Origin: Pseudomonas sp. 8Z
GTDB taxonomy: Bacteria; Pseudomonadota; Gammaproteobacteria; Pseudomonadales; Pseudomonadaceae
Length of the DNA: 64,000 nucleotides
Assembly (NCBI RefSeq): GCF_902506535.1
Contig: NZ_LR733825.1
Location: 747,206-811,205, forward strand
Reading direction: 5' to 3'
In this document: positions 46,408 through 57,176 of the stretch, one piece after another
Position numbering within the stretch: the first letter of the stretch is position 1
Layout of the letters: each line of letters starts with the position of its first letter
The notes under the pieces: generated by a model
Database searches by the model: none
Seen by the model: the letters and a program-made list of their open reading frames with translations, nothing else
Told to the model about the DNA's origin: nothing
Made by a program: the position numbers and the translations under genes

Positions 46408-48306
46408 TTAGGCGGACAATTCCACCAGCAGCTTGTTCAGGCGCTGCACGTAAGCGGCAGGATCCTTCAGGCTGTCACCGGCGGCTAGCGCGGCCTGGTC
46501 GAACAAGATGTGCGACAGGTCGGCGAAGCGCTCCTCATCAGGCTCGGCGTCCAGGCGCTCGATCAGTGGATGGCCTGGATTGAACTCGAAGATCGGCTTG
46601 GAATCCGGCACCTTCTGCCCGCTGGCTTCGAGGATCTGGCGCATCTGCAAACCCAGATCCTGCTCGCCGATGGCGAGAATCGCCGGCGAGTCAGTCAGAC
46701 GGTGCGATACACGCACTTCAGCGACTTGCTCACCCAGCGCACCCTTGAGACGCTCGACCAGCCCTTCTTTGGCTTTGGCGACTTCTTCCTGGGCCTTCTT
46801 GTCCTCTTCCGAGTCCAGCTTGCCCAGATCCAGGTCGCCACGCGCCACGTCGACAAACTGCTTGCCGTCGAACTCGGTCAGGTAGCTCATCAGCCACTCA
46901 TCGATGCGGTCGGTAAGCAGCAGCACTTCGATGCCCTTTTTGCGGAAGACCTCCAGGTGCGGGCTGCTCTTGACCTGTGCGTAGCTCTCGCCGGTGAGGT
47001 AATAAATCTTGTCCTGACCTTCCTTGGCGCGAGCCAGGTATTCGGCCAGCGACACAGACTGCTCGTCGCCCTCGCCCGAGGTCGATGCAAAACGCAGCAA
47101 ACCGGCAATCTTCTCCTTGTTGGCGAAGTCTTCTGCCGGGCCTTCCTTGAGCACTTGGCCAAAGGCTTTCCAGAAGGTTGTGTAGTCTTGCGGTTTGTCC
47201 TTGGCCAGCTTCTCCAGCATGTCCAGTACGCGCTTGGTCAGGGCCGTTTTCATCGAATCGATGACCGGGCCCGACTGCAGAATTTCACGCGAGACGTTCA
47301 ACGACAGGTCATTGGAATCAACCACACCCTTGATGAAGCGCAGGTACAGCGGCAGGAACTGGTCGGCCTGATCCATGATGAACACACGCTGCACATAGAG
47401 CTTGAGGCCCTTCGGCGCCTCGCGCTGGTACAGGTCGAATGGCGCACGGCCCGGCACGTAGAGCAGCGAGGTGTACTCCAGCTTGCCCTCGACCTTGTTG
47501 TGACTCCAAGACAGCGGGTTCTCGAAATCATGACCGATGTGCTTGTAGAACTCCTGATACTCCTCGTCCTTCAACTCGGTACGCGGGCGAGTCCACAGCG
47601 CGCTGGCACGGTTGACGGTTTCCCACTCGGTTTGCTCAGGCTTGTCTTCGCCGTGATGCTCTTTCGGCAGCTCGATAGGCAGAGCGATATGGTCGGAGTA
47701 TTTCTTGACGACATTGCGCAGACGCCAGCCATCGGCGAACTCTTCTTCGCCACTTTTCAGGTGCAGGACGATGCGCGTACCGCGTTCGGCTTTGTCGATG
47801 GTGGCGATATCGAACTCGCCCTCGCCTTGAGACGACCAGTGCACGCCTTCGGTAGCGGACAGGCCGGCGCGACGGGTGAACACCTCGACCTTGTCGGCAA
47901 CGATGAAGGCCGAATAGAAGCCAACACCGAACTGACCGATCAGGTTCGAATCCTTCTTCTGGTCGCCGGAGAGGTTCTTGAGGAAATCGGCGGTGCCGGA
48001 CTTGGCGATGGTGCCCAGATGAGCGATAACCTCATCTCGGCTCATGCCGATGCCGTTGTCTTCGAGAGTGACGGTCTTGGCGTCTTTGTCGAAGGACAGG
48101 CGAATTTTCAGCTCTGCGCCACCTTCGAGTAGCTCGGGCTTGGCCAGCGCCTCGAAACGCAGCTTGTCAGCCGCATCGGAAGCGTTGGAGATCAACTCGC
48201 GCAGGAAGATTTCCTTGTTCGAGTACAGGGAATGGATCATCAGGTGCAGCAGTTGCTTCACCTCGGTCTGGAAGCCCAGGGTTTCTTTTTGAGTTTCCAC
48301 ACTCAT
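46408..48306 (-). CDS. htpG: molecular chaperone HtpG (Hsp90)
   Basis: 632 residues, close to the family length. The N-terminal ATPase domain is intact ([15 protein letters not shown] near 28-42, [11 protein letters not shown] near 78-88, [11 protein letters not shown] near 118-128), followed by middle and C-terminal dimerisation domains. It remodels client proteins with DnaK. The start at MSVETQKE has GGAG 9 nt upstream and gives the family length; the ATG five codons earlier adds only residues lying over that site. Confidence 0.97.
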   Translation of the reverse strand: MSVETQKETLGFQTEVKQLLHLMIHSLYSNKEIFLRELISNASDAADKLRFEALAKPELLEGGAELKIRLSFDKDAKTVTLEDNGIGMSRDEVIAHLGTIAKSGTADFLKNLSGDQKKDSNLIGQFGVGFYSAFIVADKVEVFTRRAGLSATEGVHWSSQGEGEFDIATIDKAERGTRIVLHLKSGEEEFADGWRLRNVVKKYSDHIALPIELPKEHHGEDKPEQTEWETVNRASALWTRPRTELKDEEYQEFYKHIGHDFENPLSWSHNKVEGKLEYTSLLYVPGRAPFDLYQREAPKGLKLYVQRVFIMDQADQFLPLYLRFIKGVVDSNDLSLNVSREILQSGPVIDSMKTALTKRVLDMLEKLAKDKPQDYTTFWKAFGQVLKEGPAEDFANKEKIAGLLRFASTSGEGDEQSVSLAEYLARAKEGQDKIYYLTGESYAQVKSSPHLEVFRKKGIEVLLLTDRIDEWLMSYLTEFDGKQFVDVARGDLDLGKLDSEEDKKAQEEVAKAKEGLVERLKGALGEQVAEVRVSHRLTDSPAILAIGEQDLGLQMRQILEASGQKVPDSKPIFEFNPGHPLIERLDAEPDEERFADLSHILFDQAALAAGDSLKDPAAYVQRLNKLLVELSA

Positions 48307-48381
48307 GGTCTCTAACTCCATCGGCAGGACTATGCCGCGTGAGCGGCGGATGTCCTGCAGATGGGGTCGCCTGGAAAGATT

Positions 48382-49626
48382 TCAAGGTTCCAGCAATTGC
48401 AGGCGAGCAATCTCTTCTGGTTTGAAGCTGAAACTGGCCTGACCTCCACCACTGCCGAGTTGCTGATTGAGGCGCACGCTGCCGTCGGCATCGAGACCGG
48501 CAAAACGCCCTTCCACCGTACCGCCAGTGGTTCGGCTCAGACGCATGTTCAGGTTGCGGTATTGGTCAGGGCTACGCTGCAGGCGAGCCAGGCTGAAACG
48601 CTCGCGCCGATCCAGGGTGCGACTGGGCGTGGCTTGCTCGTCGTTGGCGTTGTCATCTTTGGCCAGCGTCACACTCGGCTTCGGCAGCGCGGCAAAATGA
48701 TCGCCTTCAACCGTCCAGCCTTGCCCGGCACGTTTGGTCAGACGTACCGGCAATTGCTCAACACGCTGATCGATGCGCGCCTCGATCTGCAGCGTCAACT
48801 CGTCGCCTGCGAACTGAAACACCGGCAACTTGAGCGAGTCGACCTGCGCAGTTGCGAAGCGCCGCTGCAGGTAATCCTCAAGCACATAGGCAATGGTGTC
48901 GGTGGAATCGAAACTGCGATTGACACGACCATCGAGGTAGCGCAGACGATTGCGGTACAACTCCACGCGACCACTGAGGCTGGTCTTGAAATATGGCGGC
49001 AGCACCAGATGGAAGTCACCGACCAAACGATTAGGCGCTTCAGGCCGCAGATCCAGGTGCAAGGTATACCCCCTGCTCAGACGTCGGGCCTCGGGTAAAT
49101 CCTGCTCTGGCGACAACCAGCTCAGCTCAATTTCGGGCAGATTGCCGCTGTCCTGCGGCAGTACGTCGACACGAACCTCATCACCGGGCTTGTGCACAAG
49201 GCGGATGGTGAGCTCACGCACGGCGAAAAAATCGCTGCCCTCACGTAGGCTCAGTACCCCGTCGATCAGCTCACCCTGTTGAGGCTGGAAAGGAGCGCCG
49301 TTGAGTTCACCGCGCAAATCCATGGCCAACTCGGCGGGAGCTTGCTGCTCGGCCTTGAGCCAGTCCAGGCGCAATATCGCTGCCAGGCGCTCGGAGTCCT
49401 TATTGGCCAGCAAGGTCAGGCCGACCACCAAGGGAATCACCCCAAGCCCCAACAGCATGACGGCACTCCGCGCCCGCCCCCAGTGCCGAACGACATAAAA
49501 CAGCGTGAAAGGCGGAATCAGGCTGCCCCAGCCCCACAACAGACTGGTGGAAAAGGCTCGCATCACCAACCAGACCAAACCCGCCAGCATCAACAGCAGG
49601 CCACCGATTATCAGCAATGCATCCAT
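48382..49626 (-). CDS. uncharacterised membrane protein
   Basis: 414 residues. Two or three membrane helices lie near 1-20, 32-48 and 56-74; the remaining 340 residues look beta-rich and polar, with no cysteine or obvious catalytic motif. The C-terminal part has regular hydrophobic alternation (GTVEGRFAGLDADGSVRLNQ). I do not recognise a named family; gene position next to htpG appears conserved in pseudomonads from memory. The role may be in the envelope, but no evidence shows this. Confidence 0.8.
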   Translation of the reverse strand: MDALLIIGGLLLMLAGLVWLVMRAFSTSLLWGWGSLIPPFTLFYVVRHWGRARSAVMLLGLGVIPLVVGLTLLANKDSERLAAILRLDWLKAEQQAPAELAMDLRGELNGAPFQPQQGELIDGVLSLREGSDFFAVRELTIRLVHKPGDEVRVDVLPQDSGNLPEIELSWLSPEQDLPEARRLSRGYTLHLDLRPEAPNRLVGDFHLVLPPYFKTSLSGRVELYRNRLRYLDGRVNRSFDSTDTIAYVLEDYLQRRFATAQVDSLKLPVFQFAGDELTLQIEARIDQRVEQLPVRLTKRAGQGWTVEGDHFAALPKPSVTLAKDDNANDEQATPSRTLDRRERFSLARLQRSPDQYRNLNMRLSRTTGGTVEGRFAGLDADGSVRLNQQLGSGGGQASFSFKPEEIARLQLLEP

Positions 49627-49655
49627 CCACGAGTTCCTTGTCGTTTATCAGAGTC

Positions 49656-49675
49656 GCTTATCATCAAAGATAAGC
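49656..49675. repeat. inverted repeat in divergent promoter region
   Basis: GCTTATC-ATCAAA-GATAAGC is a perfect 7-bp inverted repeat 30 bp upstream of the minus-strand membrane protein gene, with a further TTATCA half-site just before it. It may be an operator. Confidence 0.4.
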
Positions 49676-49889
49676 TCATGCGCAGAGCATGCCCAACGCA
49701 GCAGGTGTCACGATAGTGACCAACGCGCCACCAATCCATCGATAGGTCGATGATTTTCGGCAATTCTGCGAAAGTCGGTGAGGTAAAAACGACAAGATCG
49801 CCTTGTGACTTGCAGCCATTGCGCTCCCCGAATCACGCGAGCTAGGGCCTCGCATGATGACGCCTGCAGTCGTCACAGCATCGACTCGG

Positions 49890-49918
49890 GAACTTCATCA
49901 CCTTCATGCGCCTCCAAA
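49890..49918 (+). promoter_or_regulatory. possible AlgU (sigma-E)-type promoter of lipoprotein gene
   Basis: GAACTT, 17 nt, TCCAAA: close to the GAACTT-N16/17-TCTGA consensus for AlgU/RpoE. It lies 55 nt before the lipoprotein start. Confidence 0.45.
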
Positions 49919-49972
49919 CACTGCGTACGGGCTCAGGCCCACGCTCATAACTCTCAGACATGGAGTGCTAAC

Positions 49973-50263
49973 GTGAATAAACCTCTGACTTATGCCCTGC
50001 TACTTGCCACTGCTCTGGGTCTCGCTGCCTGCGATAAAACTCCGGAAGACAAGATGGAGTCGGCCAAAGAGTCAGTCTCCGAAGCTATGGACAACCTGGG
50101 TGATGCAGCCAAAGACACTGGCGATGCCATCGAACAGAAAACCAATGAAGCCCTGGGCAAAGAGCCCACTACAGGCGAGAAGATTGAAGACGCGGCCAGC
50201 GACACCGCCGATGCCATCGAAGATGCTGGCGACAAAGCCAAAGATGCGGTTGACGGCCAGTAA
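49973..50263 (+). CDS. small helical lipoprotein, probably stress-related
   Basis: 96 residues starting at GTG with GGAG 7 nt upstream. Type II signal peptide with lipobox LAAC, Cys near 20. The mature part is a string of Ala/Asp/Lys-rich helical repeats (AKESVSEAMDNLGDAAKDT; EDAASDTADAIEDAGDKAK), like late-embryogenesis-abundant or apolipoprotein-type amphipathic helices. An AlgU-type promoter candidate fits a role in osmotic or envelope stress, but this is inference. Followed by the terminator interrupted by the MITE-like repeat. Confidence 0.8.
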   Translation: MNKPLTYALLLATALGLAACDKTPEDKMESAKESVSEAMDNLGDAAKDTGDAIEQKTNEALGKEPTTGEKIEDAASDTADAIEDAGDKAKDAVDGQ

Positions 50264-50282
50264 GCCTGCCAGCCCAAACAAA

Positions 50283-50449
50283 AAGGCCCGCCCGACCAGA
50301 CTGTGTGAAAACTACTGCGCTCGGCCATGCTGCGTTAAAAAACGGCTCAAAATGCTCATTTACAGCTCGTAAACTGCGCTTTCTCGCCGTTTTTTGCCTT
50401 GCCTGACCTTCGCTCGCTACGTTTTCACAAGGTCTGCGAGGCGGGCCTT
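50283..50449. terminator. bidirectional terminator interrupted by a MITE-like repeat
   Basis: AAGGCCCGCC (50283-50292) and GGCGGGCCTT (50440-50449) are perfectly complementary 10-nt arms with A-rich and T-rich flanks, typical of an intrinsic terminator between convergent genes. They are now 147 nt apart, separated by the repeat. Confidence 0.6.
50297..50436. mobile_element. MITE-like non-coding repeat
   Basis: About 140 bp with imperfect terminal inverted repeats (CAGACTGTGTGAAAAC at the left; GTTTTCACAAGGTCTG at the right, 14 of 16 matching) and an internal inverted repeat AAAAAACGGC/GCCGTTTTTT. No coding capacity. I recall this sequence type as dispersed in pseudomonad genomes. It is probably mobilised in trans by a transposase that is not in the window. 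Confidence 0.75.
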
Positions 50450-50451
50450 CT

Positions 50452-50847
50452 TCATTTAAGCGCCGGGCTCAGCATCAGCAACATACTGCAAGCAAAGCCA
50501 ACGCTCCATACCAGACTGCGCTGCCAGTGCAGATCGAACCAGTAGAACAGCAGGTACAGCACCCGGCTGACAACAAAGGTGAGCGCCAACCCATCGACCA
50601 GAAAACCGCTGGTCTGCGTGACATGAGCCATCAGCACGCCTACAGCAAATAATGGGAAGGCTTCGAAGCTGTTCAAATGCGCAGCCAGCGCACGAGCCCC
50701 CAAACCATTCAAACGCGTCTGCTGATTACGCGGGTAGTGATTGTCATAACGCCCACCACCCTCCTCAGCCATGGCCTTGGCTACCGGCACCTTGGCAATG
50801 AAGATCAACAAGGCGCTGATGAAGATGCACCAGAACGGCAAACTCAC
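50452..50847 (-). CDS. MAPEG family membrane protein
   Basis: 131 residues, four membrane helices, with the MAPEG-type RALAAHLNSFEAFPLF block near 52-67. The family includes glutathione S-transferase-like and eicosanoid-metabolising enzymes; bacterial members have unclear substrates. The start is GTG and overlaps the DUF599 stop (GTGA), so both genes are coupled. It converges with the lipoprotein gene across the interrupted terminator. Confidence 0.88.
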   Translation of the reverse strand: MSLPFWCIFISALLIFIAKVPVAKAMAEEGGGRYDNHYPRNQQTRLNGLGARALAAHLNSFEAFPLFAVGVLMAHVTQTSGFLVDGLALTFVVSRVLYLLFYWFDLHWQRSLVWSVGFACSMLLMLSPALK

Positions 50848-51578
50848 TCGATCTTTTCCTTGCTCGCTTCAGCAGCCGGTGTCGGGGTGTAGACCATTAC
50901 CTCCAGAACATCGGAATGGAATTCACGACGATACAACACCAATACGACACCCGTGGTGACCAGCATGAAGAACCAGGGGTTAATAAACCACGCCAAAGTC
51001 GCCATGCCGAAATAATAAGCCCGCAGCCCGAAGTTGAACTGGTTGGCCGCCATGGAAATCACCCGCGCAGCACGCTCGGCGAAAGCGCGACGCTCCTGCT
51101 CGGTGACATGGCGCTCGCCCACCATAGGTGCCGAGCCGACCAAAACGGCAGCGAAGTTGTATTGGCGCATGCACCAACTGAAGGTAAAGAAGGCGTAGAC
51201 AAAAATAATGCCCAGGCACAGCAACTTGATCTCGGACAAGCCGCGACTGGCCGGTTGCACGAACGGAATGTCCGCCAATAGCGATAGTGCTCGGTCAGAA
51301 GCCCCCAGCACCGTGAGGATACCGGCCAAAATGATCAACGTGCTGGAGGCAAAGAATGAGGCGTTACGCTCCAAGTTACCGATTACATTGGCATCGGCGA
51401 TGCGGTTTTCACGCAGCAGCATGCGGCGCATCCAATCCTCACGATAAAGATGCAGAACGCTCGCCAGGCACGGTGTGGAGCGGCCTTTCCAAGACGCATA
51501 GCGGGTATAACCGCCCCAACACAGAACAAACCAAAGCGCGGCGAGCAGGTGAGGCAAAAGCGTATTACTGATGGGCAT
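50844..51578 (-). CDS. DUF599 domain-containing membrane protein
   Basis: 244 residues with four to five membrane helices and the DUF599 block REDWMRRMLLRENRIADANVIGNL near 45-68 together with FSWCMRQYNFAAVLVG near 134-149. Function of the family is unknown. The stop overlaps the MAPEG start. Upstream gap to braB is 131 bp. Confidence 0.85.
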   Translation of the reverse strand: MPISNTLLPHLLAALWFVLCWGGYTRYASWKGRSTPCLASVLHLYREDWMRRMLLRENRIADANVIGNLERNASFFASSTLIILAGILTVLGASDRALSLLADIPFVQPASRGLSEIKLLCLGIIFVYAFFTFSWCMRQYNFAAVLVGSAPMVGERHVTEQERRAFAERAARVISMAANQFNFGLRAYYFGMATLAWFINPWFFMLVTTGVVLVLYRREFHSDVLEVMVYTPTPAAEASKEKIE

Positions 51579-51709
51579 GCCAACTCCTTGTAGGACTGGC
51601 GCAAATTATAGCCAGAGCAAAGACGTCCTTGTTCGACAAAAACAAATGAAAACGCCGCGAAAACGCGGCGCTGAACAGGGTCTGGCGGAGCCTTGTGAGC
51701 CCCCGACAC

Positions 51710-53023
51710 TCAAGCAGGCTTAGGCTGCCGATCACCAATACAACGATCAAGCAAAGCAACCACTGCCAGGGCAATCAACACCGGCACCAACCAGCCCAGG
51801 CTCTGATCGGCCAAGGGCAATTGCGCAAACCAGCTTGGCACAATGGCGCTGTAGGCAGATGCAGCCAAACCGTCGGCAACGCCGAAGATCAGCGTCACCG
51901 CCATCACAGGTACAAACACCAGCGACGACGAGCGCCAGAGGCTACTGGCCAGGCTCAAGGCAATCAGCACAATGGCCAGAGGATACAAGCCAACCAGCAC
52001 AGGAACGGAAAAGCTGATCAGTTGAGTTAGCCCCTGATTGGCCACGACCAGGCTGAACAGCCCGAAAACGCTCACCACAACGCGGTAAGAAACCGGCAAC
52101 AGTTTGCTGAAGAATTCACCACAGGCCGTCAGCAAACCAACAGCGGTGGTCAAGCAGGCCAGTGTGATGACCACAGCCAGCAAAAGGCTACCAATGGTGC
52201 CAAAGGTATGCTGCACATAAGTGGTCAGTACCTGCACTCCATTTTGCGCATCCGCCGCAATACCCTGGCTAGTAGCGCCGAGATAGAACAGCGTCAGATA
52301 CACCAGCGACAGACCAGTAGCAGCGATAAGCCCTGCAATCACCGAATAACGCGTCACCAGCCTGGCGTCACTGACACCTCGCTCGCGAATAGCACTCGCG
52401 ATGACGATACCGAACACCAACGCTCCGAGGGTATCCATGGTCAGGTAACCCTGCAGGAAACCCTGCACCAGCGGCGCCTCGCGATAGCTGTCTTGCACCA
52501 CGCCCAGGCCGCCCGCCGGCGCGAACAGCACCGCCCCGCCAAGCACGAGGAGCGCGGCCAACAGAACCGGGGTGATGAATTTACCGATGCGGTCGACCAG
52601 GCGACCCGGATTCAGCGACAGAAACAGCACCACGGCGAAATAGGCAATGGTGTAGAGCATCAGCGGTAGCGGCTCATCGCCGCTAAATGGCGCGATGCCC
52701 ATTTCGAAGGAAACCACAGCCGTACGCGGCGTAGCGAACAGCGGGCCAATAGCCAGGTAGACGGCCACCGCCAGGGCTGTACCGGCGACCTTGCCCAGCG
52801 GAGCGGTCAGGTTGTCCATACCACCACCAACGCGAGCCAGCGCCACCACTGTCAGCAGCGGCAAACCCACACCCGTGAGGAGGAAACCGAACGCCGCAGG
52901 CAGAAGATTCGACCCTGCAGCCAAACCCGCGCTAGGTGGGAAGATGATATTGCCAGCGCCAAGAAACAGCGCAAATGTCATAAAACCGAGGGCCAGGAGA
53001 TCCGAGCCTTGCAAACGAGTCAT
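51710..53023 (-). CDS. braB: branched-chain amino acid transporter BraB (BrnQ family)
   Basis: 437 residues with about twelve helices and the LIV-cation symporter opening GSDLLALGFMTFALFLGAGN near 6-25, and NIIFPPSAGL. The chosen ATG gives 437 residues, the length I recall for P. aeruginosa BraB/BraZ; a GTG five codons upstream also lacks a clear ribosome-binding site. It imports leucine, isoleucine and valine with Na+. Located just upstream of sucD, as in P. aeruginosa. Confidence 0.92.
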   Translation of the reverse strand: MTRLQGSDLLALGFMTFALFLGAGNIIFPPSAGLAAGSNLLPAAFGFLLTGVGLPLLTVVALARVGGGMDNLTAPLGKVAGTALAVAVYLAIGPLFATPRTAVVSFEMGIAPFSGDEPLPLMLYTIAYFAVVLFLSLNPGRLVDRIGKFITPVLLAALLVLGGAVLFAPAGGLGVVQDSYREAPLVQGFLQGYLTMDTLGALVFGIVIASAIRERGVSDARLVTRYSVIAGLIAATGLSLVYLTLFYLGATSQGIAADAQNGVQVLTTYVQHTFGTIGSLLLAVVITLACLTTAVGLLTACGEFFSKLLPVSYRVVVSVFGLFSLVVANQGLTQLISFSVPVLVGLYPLAIVLIALSLASSLWRSSSLVFVPVMAVTLIFGVADGLAASAYSAIVPSWFAQLPLADQSLGWLVPVLIALAVVALLDRCIGDRQPKPA

Positions 53024-53302
53024 AAAGGGAAGTACCACAACAGGCAGAAAATCAAGAAATCGCGAGGGTTTCCTTCAGGGTCAGGGAAACGTCGTCCGAG
53101 CGTTTGGCTCAGACCACTGAGCGCGCCTCTTAGTGCTTGTGACACCATGGACGCGTTAGCCGACAATGTTACCCAAAACCACAACACTTCCGCGTAATGG
53201 TCGGCAATGCTGTCGAATCAGCGCACATGACTGTCGCATGCCTGATAGTTTCCCTGTTACAAGCGCCGGGCTTCACTCATTGATCAGACATGCACACACA
53301 AA

Positions 53303-53334
53303 CGAGAAAGGCCACCCGAAGGTGGCCTTTCTCG
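53303..53334 (-). terminator. terminator after sucD
   Basis: CGAGAAAGGCCACC and its complement form a perfect 14-bp stem closed by a CGAA loop, with AAA/TTT in the arms, 15 nt beyond the sucD stop. It ends the TCA gene cluster transcript. Confidence 0.88.
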
Positions 53335-53349
53335 ATCCGCTAAGAACGC

Positions 53350-54237
53350 TTAGGCGTTCTTGGCTTCCCAACCGGTCAGCTCAGCCAGGGCCTTGCCGAT
53401 ATCAGCCAGGGAACGCACGGTTTTCACACCGGCGTCTTGCAGGGCAGCGAATTTCTCGTCTGCAGTGCCTTTGCCGCCGGAAATGATGGCGCCAGCGTGG
53501 CCCATGCGCTTGCCGGGCGGAGCGGTCACACCAGCGATGTAGGAAACTACAGGCTTGGTGACGTTAGCCTTGATGAAGGCTGCCGCTTCTTCTTCAGCCG
53601 AACCACCGATTTCACCGATCATGACGATAGCTTCGGTTTTCGGGTCTTCCTGGAACAGCTTCAGGATGTCGATGAAGTTGGAGCCCGGAATGGGGTCGCC
53701 GCCGATGCCCACGCAGGTAGACTGGCCGAAACCGGCGTCGGTGGTCTGCTTCACGGCTTCATAGGTCAGGGTGCCCGAACGAGACACGATGCCAACTTTG
53801 CCTGGCAGGTGGATGTGACCCGGCATGATGCCGATTTTGCACTCACCGGGAGTGATCACGCCCGGGCAGTTCGGGCCGATCAGGCGTACGCCCAGCTCGT
53901 CACATTTGACCTTGGCTTCCAGCATGTCGATGGTCGGAATGCCTTCGGTGATGCAGACGATCAGCTTGATGCCGCCGTTGGCTGCTTCCAGGATCGAGTC
54001 CTTGCAGAACGGAGCCGGAACGTAGATGACCGACGCTTCAGCGCCAGTGGCTTCTACAGCTTCCTTGACGGTGTTGAACACCGGCAGGCCCAGGTGAGTG
54101 CTGCCACCCTTGCCCGGAGTCACGCCGCCGACCATCTTGGTGCCGTAAGCGATGGCTTGTTCGCTGTGGAAGGTGCCCTGCGAGCCGGTGAAGCCCTGGC
54201 AGATGACCTTGGTGTCTTTATTGATCAGGATGCTCAT
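53350..54237 (-). CDS. sucD: succinyl-CoA synthetase alpha subunit SucD
   Basis: 295 residues with the CoA-binding Rossmann N-terminus ([14 protein letters not shown]) and the phosphohistidine region [10 protein letters not shown] near 247. It makes succinate and ATP (or GTP) from succinyl-CoA with SucC. The ATG shares one base with the sucC stop (TAATG), ensuring balanced subunits. It is the last gene of the cluster. Confidence 0.98.
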   Translation of the reverse strand: MSILINKDTKVICQGFTGSQGTFHSEQAIAYGTKMVGGVTPGKGGSTHLGLPVFNTVKEAVEATGAEASVIYVPAPFCKDSILEAANGGIKLIVCITEGIPTIDMLEAKVKCDELGVRLIGPNCPGVITPGECKIGIMPGHIHLPGKVGIVSRSGTLTYEAVKQTTDAGFGQSTCVGIGGDPIPGSNFIDILKLFQEDPKTEAIVMIGEIGGSAEEEAAAFIKANVTKPVVSYIAGVTAPPGKRMGHAGAIISGGKGTADEKFAALQDAGVKTVRSLADIGKALAELTGWEAKNA

Positions 54238-55403
54238 TACTTACCCTCCGCGGCCTTGACGACCTGCTGGGCAGCGTCGGTCAGGCTGGTTGCCGCGATG
54301 ATGTTCAGACCGCTTTCGGCCAGGACCTTGGCGCCCAGCTCAGCGTTGTTGCCTTCCAGACGGACGACGACCGGGACTTTCACGCCGACTTCTTTCACGG
54401 CGCCGATGATGCCTTCGGCAATCATGTCGCAACGAACGATGCCGCCGAAGATGTTCACCAGAACGGCAGCGACGTTGCTGTCGGACAGGATGATCTTGAA
54501 CGCTTCGGTCACGCGCTCTTTGGTCGCACCGCCGCCAACGTCGAGGAAGTTGGCCGGCTTGCCGCCGTGCAGGTTAACGATGTCCATGGTGCCCATGGCC
54601 AGGCCAGCGCCGTTGACCATGCAGCCGATGTTGCCTTCCAGCGCAACGTAGTTCAGCTCCCACTTCTGCGCATGGGCTTCACGAGCGTCGTCCTGGGACG
54701 GGTCGTGCATGGCGCGCAGCTTGGGCTGACGGTACATAGCGTTGGAGTCGATGTTGATTTTGGCGTCCAGGCAGTGCAGGTTGCCGTCGGCCTTGATCAC
54801 CAGCGGGTTCACTTCCAGCAGCGCCAGGTCGTAGTCCTGGAACAGCTTGGCCAGGCCAACGAAGATGTGGGTGAACTGCTTGATCTGATCACCTTCCAGG
54901 CCCAACTGGAAAGCCAGCTCGCGACCTTGGTACGGCTGCGCGCCAACCAGCGGATCGACAGTCGCCTTGAGGATTTTCTCAGGGGTTTCGTGAGCCACTT
55001 TCTCGATGTCCACGCCACCTTCGGTGGAAGCCATGAACACGATGCGACGGCTGGAGCGGTCTACGACTGCGCCCAGGTACAGTTCCTTGGCGATGTCGGT
55101 GCAGGATTCGACCAGGATTTTGCTGACCGGCTGACCATTGGCGTCAGTCTGGTAGGTTACCAGACGCTTGCCCAGCCAGTTGGCGGCGAAGGCCTTGGCG
55201 TCTTCTTTGCTCTTGACCAGCTTTACGCCACCGGCTTTGCCGCGGCCACCAGCGTGGACCTGAGCCTTGACAACCCACTCGCTGCCACCGATTTTTTCGC
55301 AGGCTTCTGCGGCTTCTTCCGGGGTGTCTACCGCGAAGCCCTTGGATACGGGCAGGCCGTATTCAGCGAACAGCTGCTTACCCTGATACTCGTGAAGATT
55401 CAT
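54237..55403 (-). CDS. sucC: succinyl-CoA synthetase beta subunit SucC
   Basis: 388 residues, ATP-grasp domain ([12 protein letters not shown] start; [18 protein letters not shown] near 46-63) and a C-terminal CoA-ligase domain ([16 protein letters not shown] near 317-332). Forms the heterodimeric or heterotetrameric enzyme with SucD. A 243-bp gap separates it from lpdG, with a GTCGAGCTCGAC palindrome but no gene. Confidence 0.98.
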   Translation of the reverse strand: MNLHEYQGKQLFAEYGLPVSKGFAVDTPEEAAEACEKIGGSEWVVKAQVHAGGRGKAGGVKLVKSKEDAKAFAANWLGKRLVTYQTDANGQPVSKILVESCTDIAKELYLGAVVDRSSRRIVFMASTEGGVDIEKVAHETPEKILKATVDPLVGAQPYQGRELAFQLGLEGDQIKQFTHIFVGLAKLFQDYDLALLEVNPLVIKADGNLHCLDAKINIDSNAMYRQPKLRAMHDPSQDDAREAHAQKWELNYVALEGNIGCMVNGAGLAMGTMDIVNLHGGKPANFLDVGGGATKERVTEAFKIILSDSNVAAVLVNIFGGIVRCDMIAEGIIGAVKEVGVKVPVVVRLEGNNAELGAKVLAESGLNIIAATSLTDAAQQVVKAAEGK

Positions 55404-55646
55404 GCTTGTCTACCGTCTTCGTTTAGGTATTGCGCATTCGGCGCTGTACTTGTGATACCGCGCCACCTGTGACTGCCTGAGCAGTCCGCCGGGCGTTCCG
55501 CCGCGAGTCGAGCTCGACGCGGGCATCCCGACGTGGTTCTGCATTACAGGGCTAGCTAGGCGAAGAAGCGATTACGCGACGCCTCATCTACCGGACTGGC
55601 CCTGCACGAAACTCGAAGTGACCGAAACTATCGGCCACTGTGACAC

Positions 55647-57092
<1,446 letters not shown>

Positions 57093-57176
57093 CTAAGCCT
57101 TAAAGCTTCAAACGGCAAGCTGCGAATCGGGACATGCTTATTGTGCCGCCCCGATATTGCAGCTCACCGCTGATTT

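Larger units (their letters stand above)
49627..49972. other. 346-bp gene-free stretch upstream of small lipoprotein
   Basis: Holds one inverted repeat (49656-49675) and a possible AlgU-type promoter (49890-49918). No ORF in it has a credible ribosome-binding site and composition. Confidence 0.55.

Noticed and set aside
46510..48132. 540-codon plus-strand open frame opposite htpG
   Set aside because: It lies wholly inside htpG on the other strand; composition reflects GC-rich third positions, and no ribosome-binding site or family signature is seen.
49973..50263. CRISPR-like or tandem DNA repeat in the lipoprotein gene
   Set aside because: The repetition is at the protein level (Ala/Asp/Lys-rich helices); DNA repeats are degenerate and have no spacers.
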